From Lachnospiraceae bacterium (GTDB taxonomy: Bacteria; Bacillota; Clostridia; Lachnospirales; Lachnospiraceae), in contig SVEQ01000008.1 in the NCBI GenBank assembly GCA_015057325.1, positions 65,461 through 129,460 on the forward strand: a stretch of 64,000 bases of DNA. Reading direction: 5' to 3'. The stretch's first letter is position 1; every line of letters begins with the position of its first letter. The position numbers were made by a program, and so were the translations under genes. A model generated the notes under the pieces. It did no database searches. It was not told the origin of the DNA and saw only the letters and a list, made by a program, of their open reading frames with translations. This document shows, piece after piece, positions 15,389 through 23,510 of the stretch.

Positions 15389-16183
15389 TTAGCTGCGGAA
15401 CTGAATGTCTTTTTTCAGAAAGACACCGTAAGAAAGCACCAAAAACAGGGCAAACAGCAGCACACACCATCCAAGATACCGGAGGTCATAGAAGCCGTTT
15501 TTGGAGATATCAGCGGCTCCGAAGAAAGAGTAGGGAGACAGAAAGCTGATAGCTCGGTTACTGACGATGTTGGAGAAGCTGGTAATACAATACTCCACAA
15601 ATACGACTAATCCGGCGGTCAGCAGCGGACTGCGGTTGCGGGAAAACAAAATTCCCACCATCATGCCCATTGCAGCGAAGAACAGCGTAACAAGGGTCAG
15701 GGACAGGGCAATCAGGAAAAACTCTCCCCAAGGAGTTCCGGAACGGAATATTGCCATGGCGAAAAGGGAAGCCAGCAGATACCCCGTACCTACAATCGCC
15801 ACGCCGACAAACACGGTCAATGCCTTTGCCCAATAAATTGCTTTCCGGGGAAAGGGCTTTGTAAACAGATATTCCGAGGTTCCTTCCGTACATTCTCTGG
15901 TGTGAATGGAAATGCCGAAGTGCATCCCAAAAATGCCGGAGGCAATCATGAAAAAGCTGGTCAGGAACCCATAAATGCCCAGCGGAGAGGTTAGGTATTC
16001 CATCGATACGCCGACACTCCTGTAAAAGTCCGTGGTGCCCATGGTTTCAAAGAGTTCCACGGAGGCAGCATCCAGAAAGCTGTAATAAGTCGGCGTCATC
16101 AAAAAAATACACAGTGCCAAGGCGATAGCCCAGCCCAGGATATAGGTTCGATGCCTTTTCAGTTCATATTTCAAAATGACCAT
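15389..16183 (-). CDS. ABC-2 type exporter permease (first subunit)
   Basis: 264 residues, about six membrane segments, first at residues 13-33 (YILGWAIALALCIFLMTP). The start is the ATG behind AAGGAGGT; the 65 codons upstream in frame lie inside the ATPase gene and are not used. It follows the ATPase by 13 bp. It shares the TSEYLFTKP motif between segments with its neighbour and has the ABC-2 fold. The exported substrate is unknown; a toxic peptide or drug is the usual case for operons with a TetR gene in front. Confidence 0.82.
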   Translation of the reverse strand: MVILKYELKRHRTYILGWAIALALCIFLMTPTYYSFLDAASVELFETMGTTDFYRSVGVSMEYLTSPLGIYGFLTSFFMIASGIFGMHFGISIHTRECTEGTSEYLFTKPFPRKAIYWAKALTVFVGVAIVGTGYLLASLFAMAIFRSGTPWGEFFLIALSLTLVTLFFAAMGMMVGILFSRNRSPLLTAGLVVFVEYCITSFSNIVSNRAISFLSPYSFFGAADISKNGFYDLRYLGWCVLLFALFLVLSYGVFLKKDIQFRS

Positions 16184-16196
16184 GCCTGACACCTCC

Positions 16197-17084
16197 TTAC
16201 GCATAGTAGTGCATGAAGATTTCCTCCAAAGAGGGCTCTTCCAAAAGCACATCGTCCAAATGCAGCAGGTGAAGCTTGTCGATGATCGCTGTGATATTGC
16301 CGTTATACATAAAGGAAACAGAGGTCTTGTCAGGACTCTCGGTGTAGTTGGCAATGCCGGGCAAGCCCCAGAAGTCACGGGGAATGGTTGTTTTGGCGGT
16401 GAGGCTGACCTTTTTATAGCCGCTTTCCCGAAGCTCTTTGATGGACTGAATGCCCACGAGCTTGCCTTCTTTTAAGATTGCCACCCGGTCACACAGCTTC
16501 TGTACTTCGCTGAGGACATGGGATGAGAAGAAAATGGTGGTTCCCCGGCTGTTCTCCTCCTTCAGAATATCGTAGAAGGCCTGCTGGATCAGCGGGTCTA
16601 AGCCGCTGGTGGGCTCGTCCATAATCAGCAGCTTGGGCGAGGTCATGATGGCAGACACAATCCCCACCTTTTTCTTGTTACCCAGAGACAGGTCTGCGAT
16701 TTTCCGGGTCAGATCCAGATTAAGGCGCTCAGAAAGCTCATACATTTTCGTTTCGCAGTCCATGCCGTACAGGTCAGCGGTGTATTGCAGCAGGTCCCGC
16801 ACCTTCATGTTTTCATAATAGCTGTTCTCGCTGGGAAGGTAGCCCACATCTCTGGCAATGACACTGGCCTTGGTCTGACAGTCCAGGCCGAAAATAGAGG
16901 CGTTGCCGCCGCTGGGATGGATCAGGCCCATCAGCGTGCGGATGGTGGTGGATTTTCCTGCACCGTTGGGGCCAATGAAGCCGAAAAACTCGCCCTCATT
17001 CACCGAGAAACTGAGGTCGTTGATCCCCCGATGGGTTCCATAGTGCTTGGTCAGCTGGTTTAAGACGATTGCTTGCTCACTCAT
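16197..17084 (-). CDS. ABC exporter ATPase (BcrA/CcmA-type)
   Basis: 295 residues. Walker A is GPNGAGKST near residue 38, the signature is LSLGNKKKVGI (LSxGN replaces LSGGQ, as in many exporters of this group), Walker B is LLIMDEPTSGLD, and the switch histidine is in SSHVLSEV. The C-terminal 80 residues are the accessory domain of BcrA-type ATPases. RBS AAGGAGGAG lies inside the end of tetR, and the genes overlap by 4 bp. It powers the two ABC-2 permeases downstream. Confidence 0.92.
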   Translation of the reverse strand: MSEQAIVLNQLTKHYGTHRGINDLSFSVNEGEFFGFIGPNGAGKSTTIRTLMGLIHPSGGNASIFGLDCQTKASVIARDVGYLPSENSYYENMKVRDLLQYTADLYGMDCETKMYELSERLNLDLTRKIADLSLGNKKKVGIVSAIMTSPKLLIMDEPTSGLDPLIQQAFYDILKEENSRGTTIFFSSHVLSEVQKLCDRVAILKEGKLVGIQSIKELRESGYKKVSLTAKTTIPRDFWGLPGIANYTESPDKTSVSFMYNGNITAIIDKLHLLHLDDVLLEEPSLEEIFMHYYA

Positions 17085-17698
17085 TTTTGATACTCCTCCT
17101 TATAAAAATTTTTCCGCAGAATTGCGATGTTCTCCTCAAAATTCTCCATGACAGCCTGAAAATCGAATGCCGCCGCCCCACGGTACCGGGCCGCATAGCC
17201 CTCAGCCATCAGAAGCAGCATTTGAAAGACCGGCTGGGCATCCTCCGGGTTTTTGAACTTCAGCGCATCATCTTCCCGAAGAACCATATCGTTTCTGAAT
17301 TTGCAGACTTCCTCGGTCAGAATCACCAGCGCATCGGCTACTTCCGGAGAGGTTTCCTCCCAGACGCTGGTAATAAACTGCAAAATAAAGGGCTGGTTTT
17401 GGAAGCTCTCCATTTCCATGCGGCTGGATGCCAGGATTCTGTCGAACAAATCTGTTTGGGAATTGAGGGCTTCCTTGTCAAATATTCCCTCTATGATTTT
17501 CTTGCAGTATTCCAGTAGGTAAATGTAGAGCTGCTTTTTACTGCCGAAATACTGAAACACAGACGCTTTGGAAATGTGTGCGGCTACCGCAATATCATTG
17601 ATTGAGGCTTTTTCATAACCAAACTTGCCGAAACACTGGAGCGCCGCATTGAGAATAGCCGTTCTCTTTTCTTCGGTCAGGGCCAAAAATTTGTCCAA
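17081..17698 (-). CDS. TetR-family regulator of the exporter operon
   Basis: 205 residues. The TetR HTH is KRTAILNAALQCFGKFGYEKASINDIAVAAHISKASVFQYFGSKKQLY (residues 10-57). The helical C-terminal domain would bind the inducer. The start is a TTG 8 bases after GGAG; an ATG one frame over stops after a few codons. First gene of the operon, and the promoter carries two palindromes that fit autorepression. TetR repressors of exporters usually let go when the exported compound binds. Confidence 0.9.
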   Translation of the reverse strand: MDKFLALTEEKRTAILNAALQCFGKFGYEKASINDIAVAAHISKASVFQYFGSKKQLYIYLLEYCKKIIEGIFDKEALNSQTDLFDRILASSRMEMESFQNQPFILQFITSVWEETSPEVADALVILTEEVCKFRNDMVLREDDALKFKNPEDAQPVFQMLLLMAEGYAARYRGAAAFDFQAVMENFEENIAILRKNFYKEEYQK

Positions 17699-17719
17699 TT
17701 CATTTTCTCCTTTTTACAT

Positions 17720-17771
17720 AATAACCGATTCGGTTATTTAGAGTATAGCACCAATAACCGAATCGGTCAAG
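17720..17771 (-). promoter_or_regulatory. Promoter with two TetR-type operators
   Basis: On the minus strand TTGACC (17765-17770) and TATACT (17742-17747) are exactly 17 bp apart. A perfect 19-bp palindrome, AATAACCGA-T-TCGGTTATT (17720-17738), lies just downstream of the -10. A second copy, exact on one arm and diverged at the end of the other (17753-17771), covers the spacer and -35. Binding at either would block RNA polymerase. Confidence 0.85.
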
Positions 17772-17810
17772 CAATAAAAATTATCATTTGAAAACAGATA
17801 CTCACCTAAA

Positions 17811-17853
17811 AAGCCGTCTGTACAAGCATTTCTCATGCCCGCACAGACGGCTT
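17811..17853 (-). terminator. Intrinsic terminator after the small element gene
   Basis: A perfect 11-bp stem (AAGCCGTCTGT / ACAGACGGCTT) with a 21-base loop. On the minus strand it ends in a T tract (TTTTTAGG). It separates the 81-residue protein gene from the TetR promoter. Confidence 0.8.
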
Positions 17854-17869
17854 GCTTTATCTCTGGTAA

Positions 17870-18115
17870 TCAGTCCAAAGGGTTGTATTCCGTAACGGTT
17901 TTCAAGTATGTTTCCGGGTCACCATTGAGAATTAAATTCACATAGGCTACCGGGTCATTGTATATCAGATAGTCAAGCTCTGACCTCTGGTACATATTGT
18001 CTGCGACCTCGTTCTCAACGGCGGTGCAGTCTATAGAAATCATGCTGCCATCAGCGAAGCAAAGCTCCACACAGGCAGTATCGATATTAAATTCACAAGT
18101 TAATAAATCGCTCAT
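17870..18115 (-). CDS. Small conserved element protein (DUF6061-like)
   Basis: 81 residues, acidic, with CEFNIDTACVELCFADGSMISIDCTAVENEVADNMYQRSELDYLIYNDP. This resembles a family I recall as DUF6061, found in Firmicutes conjugative and mobilizable elements; I know no function. GAGGAG precedes the ATG by 9 bases. It is the last gene before the right end of the element and has its own terminator. Confidence 0.7.
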   Translation of the reverse strand: MSDLLTCEFNIDTACVELCFADGSMISIDCTAVENEVADNMYQRSELDYLIYNDPVAYVNLILNGDPETYLKTVTEYNPLD

Positions 18116-18150
18116 TTTGATTTTCTCCTCATTTTGGTATCCTATTTTCG

Positions 18151-18251
18151 CAAGTCTGACTCTCCAGAAATATTGGTAAATCTTTGGTAAAATTGAGAGC
18201 GAAACACAAAAAACGCTTATTTTCAGGTCTTATAAGACGATTTGAGACTTT
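18151..18251 (+). repeat. Right-end recombinase-type repeats
   Basis: CAAGTCTGACTCTCC (18151-18165) matches the xis-int hairpin arm in 14 of 15 bases. AATATTGGTAAAT plus TTGGTAAA (18169-18192) matches the left-end pair. ATTTGAGA (18240-18247) is the inverse of part of the left-end GTATCTTCTCAAAT repeats. Together they mark the inner right end of the element. Confidence 0.55.
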
Positions 18252-18291
18252 TCATCATGCCCGGTAAATCCTGCCGTGGCAGACGAATAAA

Positions 18292-18303
18292 ACTTTTATC
18301 ATC
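18292..18303. repeat. attR core: right 12-bp direct repeat of the mobile element
   Basis: Exact copy of ACTTTTATCATC at 6050-6061. Beyond it, on the minus strand, lies GAGGAAAAAC directly before the repeat, a good RBS for the ATG that the repeat contains. So the right flank carries the ancestral ribosome binding site of the tyrosine phosphatase gene. Confidence 0.75.
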
Positions 18304-18343
18304 GTTTTTCCTCATTTCTCTCTCAACAGTTCTGTTTCTCTCT

Positions 18344-19732
18344 TTATTCTGTTCTTTCATGCAGCTTATAATCCTTATCCTCGTCTATTATCATCAACAT
18401 ATACTTTGCAGCCTCCGGGTCAAACTGTGTACCGATGTTATTCTCAATCTCTGCTCTGACAACATCCTGTGGCATATATGCTCTGTAGCTTCGATTAGAG
18501 GTCATGGCATCGTAACCGTCAGCAACTGCAATTATTCGTGCTTCAAGCGGAATATCTTCGCCCGATTTCTTATCTGGATAACCCTTACCGTCGTAGCGTT
18601 CATGGTGCCAGCGAGCGCCCTTAACAAGCTCCGGTTTACTCTTAATTTTAGAAAGAATATTATAACCCATTTCCGGGTGAGTTTTGATTACATCATACTC
18701 ATCATCTGTAAGGCGCGACGGCTTGTTAATTATCTCATTTGGCACGCCTATTTTACCTATATCGTGAAGCAGACCCATATTATAAATGTTGTCACACATT
18801 TCCTCGGGCAAGCCCATTTTCTCAGCAATCATACGCGAATACTCGGCAACTCTTACCGAATGACCATTCGTATATGTGTCTTTTGCATCTATCGTATTTG
18901 CAAGCGCCTCCATAACCTCTATGGAAAGCGCCTTGATTTCCTCTTTGGCACTTAACGCGTCATCCGTTGTTCTTATATTGTTGATAATGACATAAAATGC
19001 CCATATAAACAAAAGAAGAAACATCCCGGACAAGAGCTGAAATACGATATTTGCATCAGCACTGCCTGTCTCCAATGTGTATACATCAAACACGTAATAA
19101 ACCAACAGAAACAAAGCCGGGGGTATCAAAAATGTTTTCCCATTAATTTTTCTCTTCTTGTTCGTCAATTTAGAAAGTGGATTTATCACGAAACAATACA
19201 TCAACCAGACAACTATAACACAAGCAATTGTATTTATAACACCAAGAATAAAAAGTTTTGTTTCCACATCATGCGAGTAATTCGTGTTAAATGATGTTCG
19301 GTCACTATAAAAAGCAAATATTACGGAAAACATCAAATAAACAAACACAACCAGTAACTTGTTATGTGCTCTTACCATTTTCCCCACCAATAACGATACC
19401 AAAATAACCGTTATCACAAACATCAAACTGCATATCATTACTACCCATGAGGAATTAATCACACCTAAAAGAAGATTGATTCCTCGATTTTTATCTAAAA
19501 GCTCATTGGGCCTGCTTAAACACAAACAAACAAATACAACAACAATCGATGTTAAAGCCGTCACCCCAAAAACGATGTAGGGATTTGTAAGCAACGATAA
19601 AAAAAACATTTTAACTTTGCTCTTACCGTCTCTTAAAAAACATCTTTTCAACGACAGATAAAATGCAATTATAAAACTTACAAAATACAATATTCTAAAT
19701 ACATTTTGTATGATATTAAGCGCCCCTGACAT
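18344..19732 (-). CDS. Membrane-anchored HD-GYP domain protein
   Basis: 462 residues. About seven membrane segments fill residues 10-265, with no recognisable sensor domain outside them. The HD-GYP domain (residues about 280-455) has GHSVRVAEYSRMIAE, HDIGKIGVP, HHERYDGKGYP and VADGYDAMTSNRSYR, so the metal ligands and the GYP motif are intact. HD-GYP proteins hydrolyse cyclic di-GMP, and some act on related dinucleotides. It lies next to GGDEF and EAL genes on the same strand, and before the element inserted it was about 40 bp upstream of the tyrosine phosphatase gene. Confidence 0.9.
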   Translation of the reverse strand: MSGALNIIQNVFRILYFVSFIIAFYLSLKRCFLRDGKSKVKMFFLSLLTNPYIVFGVTALTSIVVVFVCLCLSRPNELLDKNRGINLLLGVINSSWVVMICSLMFVITVILVSLLVGKMVRAHNKLLVVFVYLMFSVIFAFYSDRTSFNTNYSHDVETKLFILGVINTIACVIVVWLMYCFVINPLSKLTNKKRKINGKTFLIPPALFLLVYYVFDVYTLETGSADANIVFQLLSGMFLLLFIWAFYVIINNIRTTDDALSAKEEIKALSIEVMEALANTIDAKDTYTNGHSVRVAEYSRMIAEKMGLPEEMCDNIYNMGLLHDIGKIGVPNEIINKPSRLTDDEYDVIKTHPEMGYNILSKIKSKPELVKGARWHHERYDGKGYPDKKSGEDIPLEARIIAVADGYDAMTSNRSYRAYMPQDVVRAEIENNIGTQFDPEAAKYMLMIIDEDKDYKLHERTE

Positions 19733-19803
19733 TTACCTGTTCTCCTTTCAAACTTTTCCCCATATTATACTTCACAAAAACGTCAACAAAACAGGGTCGG
19801 CGA

Positions 19804-21228
19804 TTATTTCCGGCCCCGATTTGAATAATGCTTGTAATATCTTTTTTTGTCCTCATACATTCTCTTATCCGCAGTGCTCATTGCCTGGCGTATATCGACA
19901 TTCTTGTCTGAATAACAATACCCAAGAGCAAAGCTTACATCCTCTGCATCCGTTCTATATGATTCAAGTTTTTTAAGTTTCTTTTCCAGATTGCTTTCGG
20001 AAATGCCGCTTGCTAACACCATGAACTCGTCGCCACCCGCACGGTAAATATCATTTCTATCAAATACCTCTTTGAGTATCTCTGCCGCCTTCTGCAAAAG
20101 CTTGTCTCCGCTTTCATGACCTGTGCTGTCATTAGTCTGCTTCAACCCGTTAAGGTCAACAAACAGTACCGCTGTATTATCCTTTGCTTCATCTTTGTTG
20201 TTAATTAAACTGTCGACCTTTTGGTTCATTGCGTTACGATTCTTTACACCTGTAAGCATATCGTAAGCACCCATGATCTTAAGCTCATTTAACAACTTAT
20301 GATTAGCAATCTCTGATGCTATAAAATACGATGTGCTCTCAAGAGTTGCTCTTATTCTCATGGTATTTTCCACATTGAAATTAAGCGCCCATATATAGCC
20401 CAATGTCTCGTTGTTATATCTTAATGGGTATAGCACAATACTTTCGACATCTACTTCTTTAAGAGAGTCGCACCAAACAGGATTACGCTCGTGCAATACT
20501 TCCATATCCCTTTCATTCTGTATGACAAGACAGGTACTTCCCGCAATGGTGTCGTCCCAAGTCTCAATGATATCAAAGAAGTTATTGTATTTGTTACGAA
20601 GAAAATCTTCTACCGAATAGTCAGCTTTCTCGGAACCTGCCGCTTCGCTCAACACCGAAAACGTACGTCGTTGCATGTCCGTCAAAATCAGACATACCTT
20701 ATCAGCTTCGCACTGGTTTCGTATATCGCTTATAACCTCGTCCATTGTCTGCTTGAAATCATTTGTTCCGCGAAGCTTTATACAAGTCTCCAGCACCGTT
20801 GCTGAAATAACAGGGTCAACATTTGACAATCTTTTTGTACTTACGCCCGGTGTCAATTCCTGAGAGTACACAAAGTAATATGTATCATCCTCATCCGCCG
20901 CTATCGGCATCATATACATATCTACCCAAAAGCTGTATCTTTCGGGGTGTATATACGAATGAAACGGTTTCTTTAAAACCGCGCAACGATAGCATGAATC
21001 CTCAAAATTAAGATCCTTAGGAATATATCTTTCGTAAGGTGAGTTCGGAACAAACTTGTTATCAAGCATCTCCGCAAATGATATGTTATCTGAATTTTCT
21101 ATCGATTCTACGTAGGCCTTATTGCCACAAACAATACGTATATCACCATAGTGTCCATCAGGAAAAACCCGGACAGACATTACGCACGACATGGGTTCAT
21201 AGCAATCGACTAACTTCTGTAAGTCCAT
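19804..21228 (-). CDS. Diguanylate cyclase with PAS/GAF-like input
   Basis: 474 residues, no membrane segment. Residues about 1-140 look PAS-like and 150-300 GAF-like, and both are clearly related to the N-terminus of the next gene (GNKAYVESI / GNKKYLEMI; SFWVDMYMMPI / DLWLDLYVIPI). The GGDEF domain (residues about 315-470) has LTGVKNRNAMNQ, FVDLNGLKQTNDSTGHESGD and RAGGDEFMVL, an intact active site. The inhibitory I-site RxxD is not present (DRND instead). It should make cyclic di-GMP in answer to a cytoplasmic signal. It lies 34 bp downstream of the GGDEF-EAL gene. Confidence 0.88.
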   Translation of the reverse strand: MDLQKLVDCYEPMSCVMSVRVFPDGHYGDIRIVCGNKAYVESIENSDNISFAEMLDNKFVPNSPYERYIPKDLNFEDSCYRCAVLKKPFHSYIHPERYSFWVDMYMMPIAADEDDTYYFVYSQELTPGVSTKRLSNVDPVISATVLETCIKLRGTNDFKQTMDEVISDIRNQCEADKVCLILTDMQRRTFSVLSEAAGSEKADYSVEDFLRNKYNNFFDIIETWDDTIAGSTCLVIQNERDMEVLHERNPVWCDSLKEVDVESIVLYPLRYNNETLGYIWALNFNVENTMRIRATLESTSYFIASEIANHKLLNELKIMGAYDMLTGVKNRNAMNQKVDSLINNKDEAKDNTAVLFVDLNGLKQTNDSTGHESGDKLLQKAAEILKEVFDRNDIYRAGGDEFMVLASGISESNLEKKLKKLESYRTDAEDVSFALGYCYSDKNVDIRQAMSTADKRMYEDKKRYYKHYSNRGRK

Positions 21229-21262
21229 TTTGTTACCTCCAATACACTTATCTCCAATACAC

Positions 21263-23476
21263 TTATGCTTTACTTATGATATCATTAACCAGTTTATCTG
21301 TATCCTCTACAGACAACGGACGTCCCCAAACAAATCCCTGGATATAATCACAACCGATACTTCTAAGAGTTTCAAGCTGGCTATCGTCTTCAACACCTTC
21401 CGATATTACATCGAAGCCCATAATATGTCCCATTGAGATGATAGCGGCAACATACTGTCTCGAAGAGTCACTTGTGTTCATTTTATCAATAAACGATTTA
21501 TCAATCTTTAAAAGATTGGCAGGGAACTTATTCAAATAACTAAGAGACGAATAACCTGTTCCAAAATCATCAATCGCAATCTGTATTCCCATGCTTCTTA
21601 TTTCATCAATACATTGAAGCGCCTTATCTACGGAGTCAATCATTATTGATTCCGTAATCTCAATCTCCAACTTATCTGCCGGAATGCCGCTTGTTTTGAG
21701 CAGATCTTTTATCTCATCTATAAAATCATTTTTCATCATATGACGCACCGATGCGTTGATGCTAAGCGTTAAATTGGCACCGGTTTTTCTAAGGAGTTCT
21801 CCAAAGAACATTGACGACTTCTTAAACACTGTTCCGTCAACTCTATCGATTAATCCAACCTTTTCGGCTACAGGAATAAACTCTCCGGGACTAATGATGT
21901 TGCCGTCACTATCCTTCATACGTGCTAGTGCCTCAAAGCCACGAAGATTATGATCCATATCATACTGTGGCTGCAGGTTGAAATATATTGTATCATTTTC
22001 AAGCGCTGCTCTAATCTTATTTTCAACCTCTAATATATGTTCATCTATCAACAAATCAGGAGTAAATCTTAACACATGATTACTGCTGTTAGCCTTCTTA
22101 ATTGCATTCATGGCAGCTGTCGCATGCGAAATGAGTGTGTCCGTCGAATCTGCATCCGTCGGGTATTCCGCATATCCAAAGCTTGCCGATACATAGATGT
22201 CGCACTCTTCAATCGTCATAATCTTACCAAGTGCATCCACATAACGATTGATTTCTTTTTTGATTTGTGCATCTGTCTCAATCCCGCGTAATACAAGCAA
22301 GAACTCGTCACCACTTATGCGTGTAATGTAGTTATCAGACATAGCACCCCAGCGTTTTGCTGCCTCGATAAGAACTTGATTGCCACCTTCAAATCCCAAG
22401 GTATCATTTATACTCTTGAAATTATTAATGTCTATTGCGACAGCGATAAACTTCTCGCCCTTATCTATAAGTTCAGAAATATATTCCGTACACGCAAAGC
22501 GGTTTGGCAGCTTGGTTAGCGTGTCTGTATAACTCATAGTCTTCAAACGGTTAAGTACATTGTACCTAGCAACGTGCGAAGAGACGAAATACGTTGTAAG
22601 TTCAAGCGTTTCTTTGATACGCATTGTTTTGTCCGTATCAAAATTGGTTGCCCAAATGAACCCGACAATATCTCCACCTTGACGAAGTGGGAAAAGCACA
22701 ACGCTTTCAACTCCTGCCTCAACCAACGTCTCATACCATGGATGATTAATCCTACTGTAATATTCCATATCCGCCTGATTGCTAATGATAATACAGTCCA
22801 GTTCGTCTCCCAGCATCGTCTTCCATGATGCCGCGATATCATAAAACTGATCAAACTGTGTTACTCGCTTAAGTGTACTGCCCGGCCTAAAATCTGCAGC
22901 AAGAATGGAACATTTTTCTTCGTCATCATTCATCAAAAGAGTGCTGCAACACTCCGCATCACAAATCTGACGTATCTCTGCAATAACATCCTTCATCGTT
23001 TCTTCGAGATTGTCTGACTTGTGCAATTTAATACAGGTTTTGAGAACATCATTAGCTGTGTCTGAAGTACCGACCCTATTAAGAATAGCGTCCTCATTGC
23101 CTGATGCAGTAGCTATGTAATAACAATAAAAAGTATTACCTTCGTTGTAGTCAATCGGAATAACATAAAGGTCAAGCCACAAATCTATATTGCTTAAATG
23201 TGCATATGTATGGATCTCCTTTTTTTCTACAGATGCCTGAAAACACACATCTTCAAAACTACGATTTTGCGGAAAATATTCCGTATACAAAGCACCTGAA
23301 ACAAACGAGCGCTTCTGCTCGGGAGCCTTCTCACTCATTCTCATATCAATCATTTCAAGATACTTTTTGTTTCCCGCAATAATTTTAATGTCACCATATT
23401 CACCGTCTTCTTTCTTATCAACTGATACAACGCAAGTCGGTGAATAAAACGAATCAACGAACCCCCAAAAATCCAT
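21263..23476 (-). CDS. GGDEF-EAL protein with PAS/GAF-like input
   Basis: 737 residues. A PAS/GAF-like input (1-300) is paralogous to that of the downstream cyclase. The GGDEF domain has RISGDEFLLVL, so the first glycine is serine and cyclase activity is doubtful. The EAL domain (about 490-735) keeps GFEALAR, LSINASVRH, EITESIMID, IAIDDFGTGYSS, LLKIDKSF and SEGVED, all needed for cyclic di-GMP hydrolysis. It is probably a phosphodiesterase with the GGDEF part as regulator. The start is the ATG after AAGGAG; a longer frame overlaps the epimerase gene. Confidence 0.9.
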   Translation of the reverse strand: MDFWGFVDSFYSPTCVVSVDKKEDGEYGDIKIIAGNKKYLEMIDMRMSEKAPEQKRSFVSGALYTEYFPQNRSFEDVCFQASVEKKEIHTYAHLSNIDLWLDLYVIPIDYNEGNTFYCYYIATASGNEDAILNRVGTSDTANDVLKTCIKLHKSDNLEETMKDVIAEIRQICDAECCSTLLMNDDEEKCSILAADFRPGSTLKRVTQFDQFYDIAASWKTMLGDELDCIIISNQADMEYYSRINHPWYETLVEAGVESVVLFPLRQGGDIVGFIWATNFDTDKTMRIKETLELTTYFVSSHVARYNVLNRLKTMSYTDTLTKLPNRFACTEYISELIDKGEKFIAVAIDINNFKSINDTLGFEGGNQVLIEAAKRWGAMSDNYITRISGDEFLLVLRGIETDAQIKKEINRYVDALGKIMTIEECDIYVSASFGYAEYPTDADSTDTLISHATAAMNAIKKANSSNHVLRFTPDLLIDEHILEVENKIRAALENDTIYFNLQPQYDMDHNLRGFEALARMKDSDGNIISPGEFIPVAEKVGLIDRVDGTVFKKSSMFFGELLRKTGANLTLSINASVRHMMKNDFIDEIKDLLKTSGIPADKLEIEITESIMIDSVDKALQCIDEIRSMGIQIAIDDFGTGYSSLSYLNKFPANLLKIDKSFIDKMNTSDSSRQYVAAIISMGHIMGFDVISEGVEDDSQLETLRSIGCDYIQGFVWGRPLSVEDTDKLVNDIISKA

Positions 23477-23510
23477 AAGTAACTCCTTTCTTATGAAACC
23501 TTCTCCCGGT

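Larger units (their letters stand above)
6050..18303. mobile_element. Integrative mobilizable element, about 12.25 kb
   Basis: Bounded by exact 12-bp direct repeats (6050-6061 and 18292-18303). It contains, from left to right, a Tn916-type tyrosine integrase, excisionase, VapE-like ATPase, CHC2 zinc-finger protein, MOBV-like relaxase, HTH replication-type protein, small cysteine protein, Xre regulator, kinase, SnoaL-like protein, ABC exporter, TetR regulator and a small conserved protein. No type IV secretion genes are present, so it would need a helper for transfer. The sequence is clearly G+C-richer than the flanks, especially 8-12 kb and 14.6-17.7 kb, while 13.6-14.5 kb is A+T-richer, so the cargo looks mosaic. 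Confidence 0.88.
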
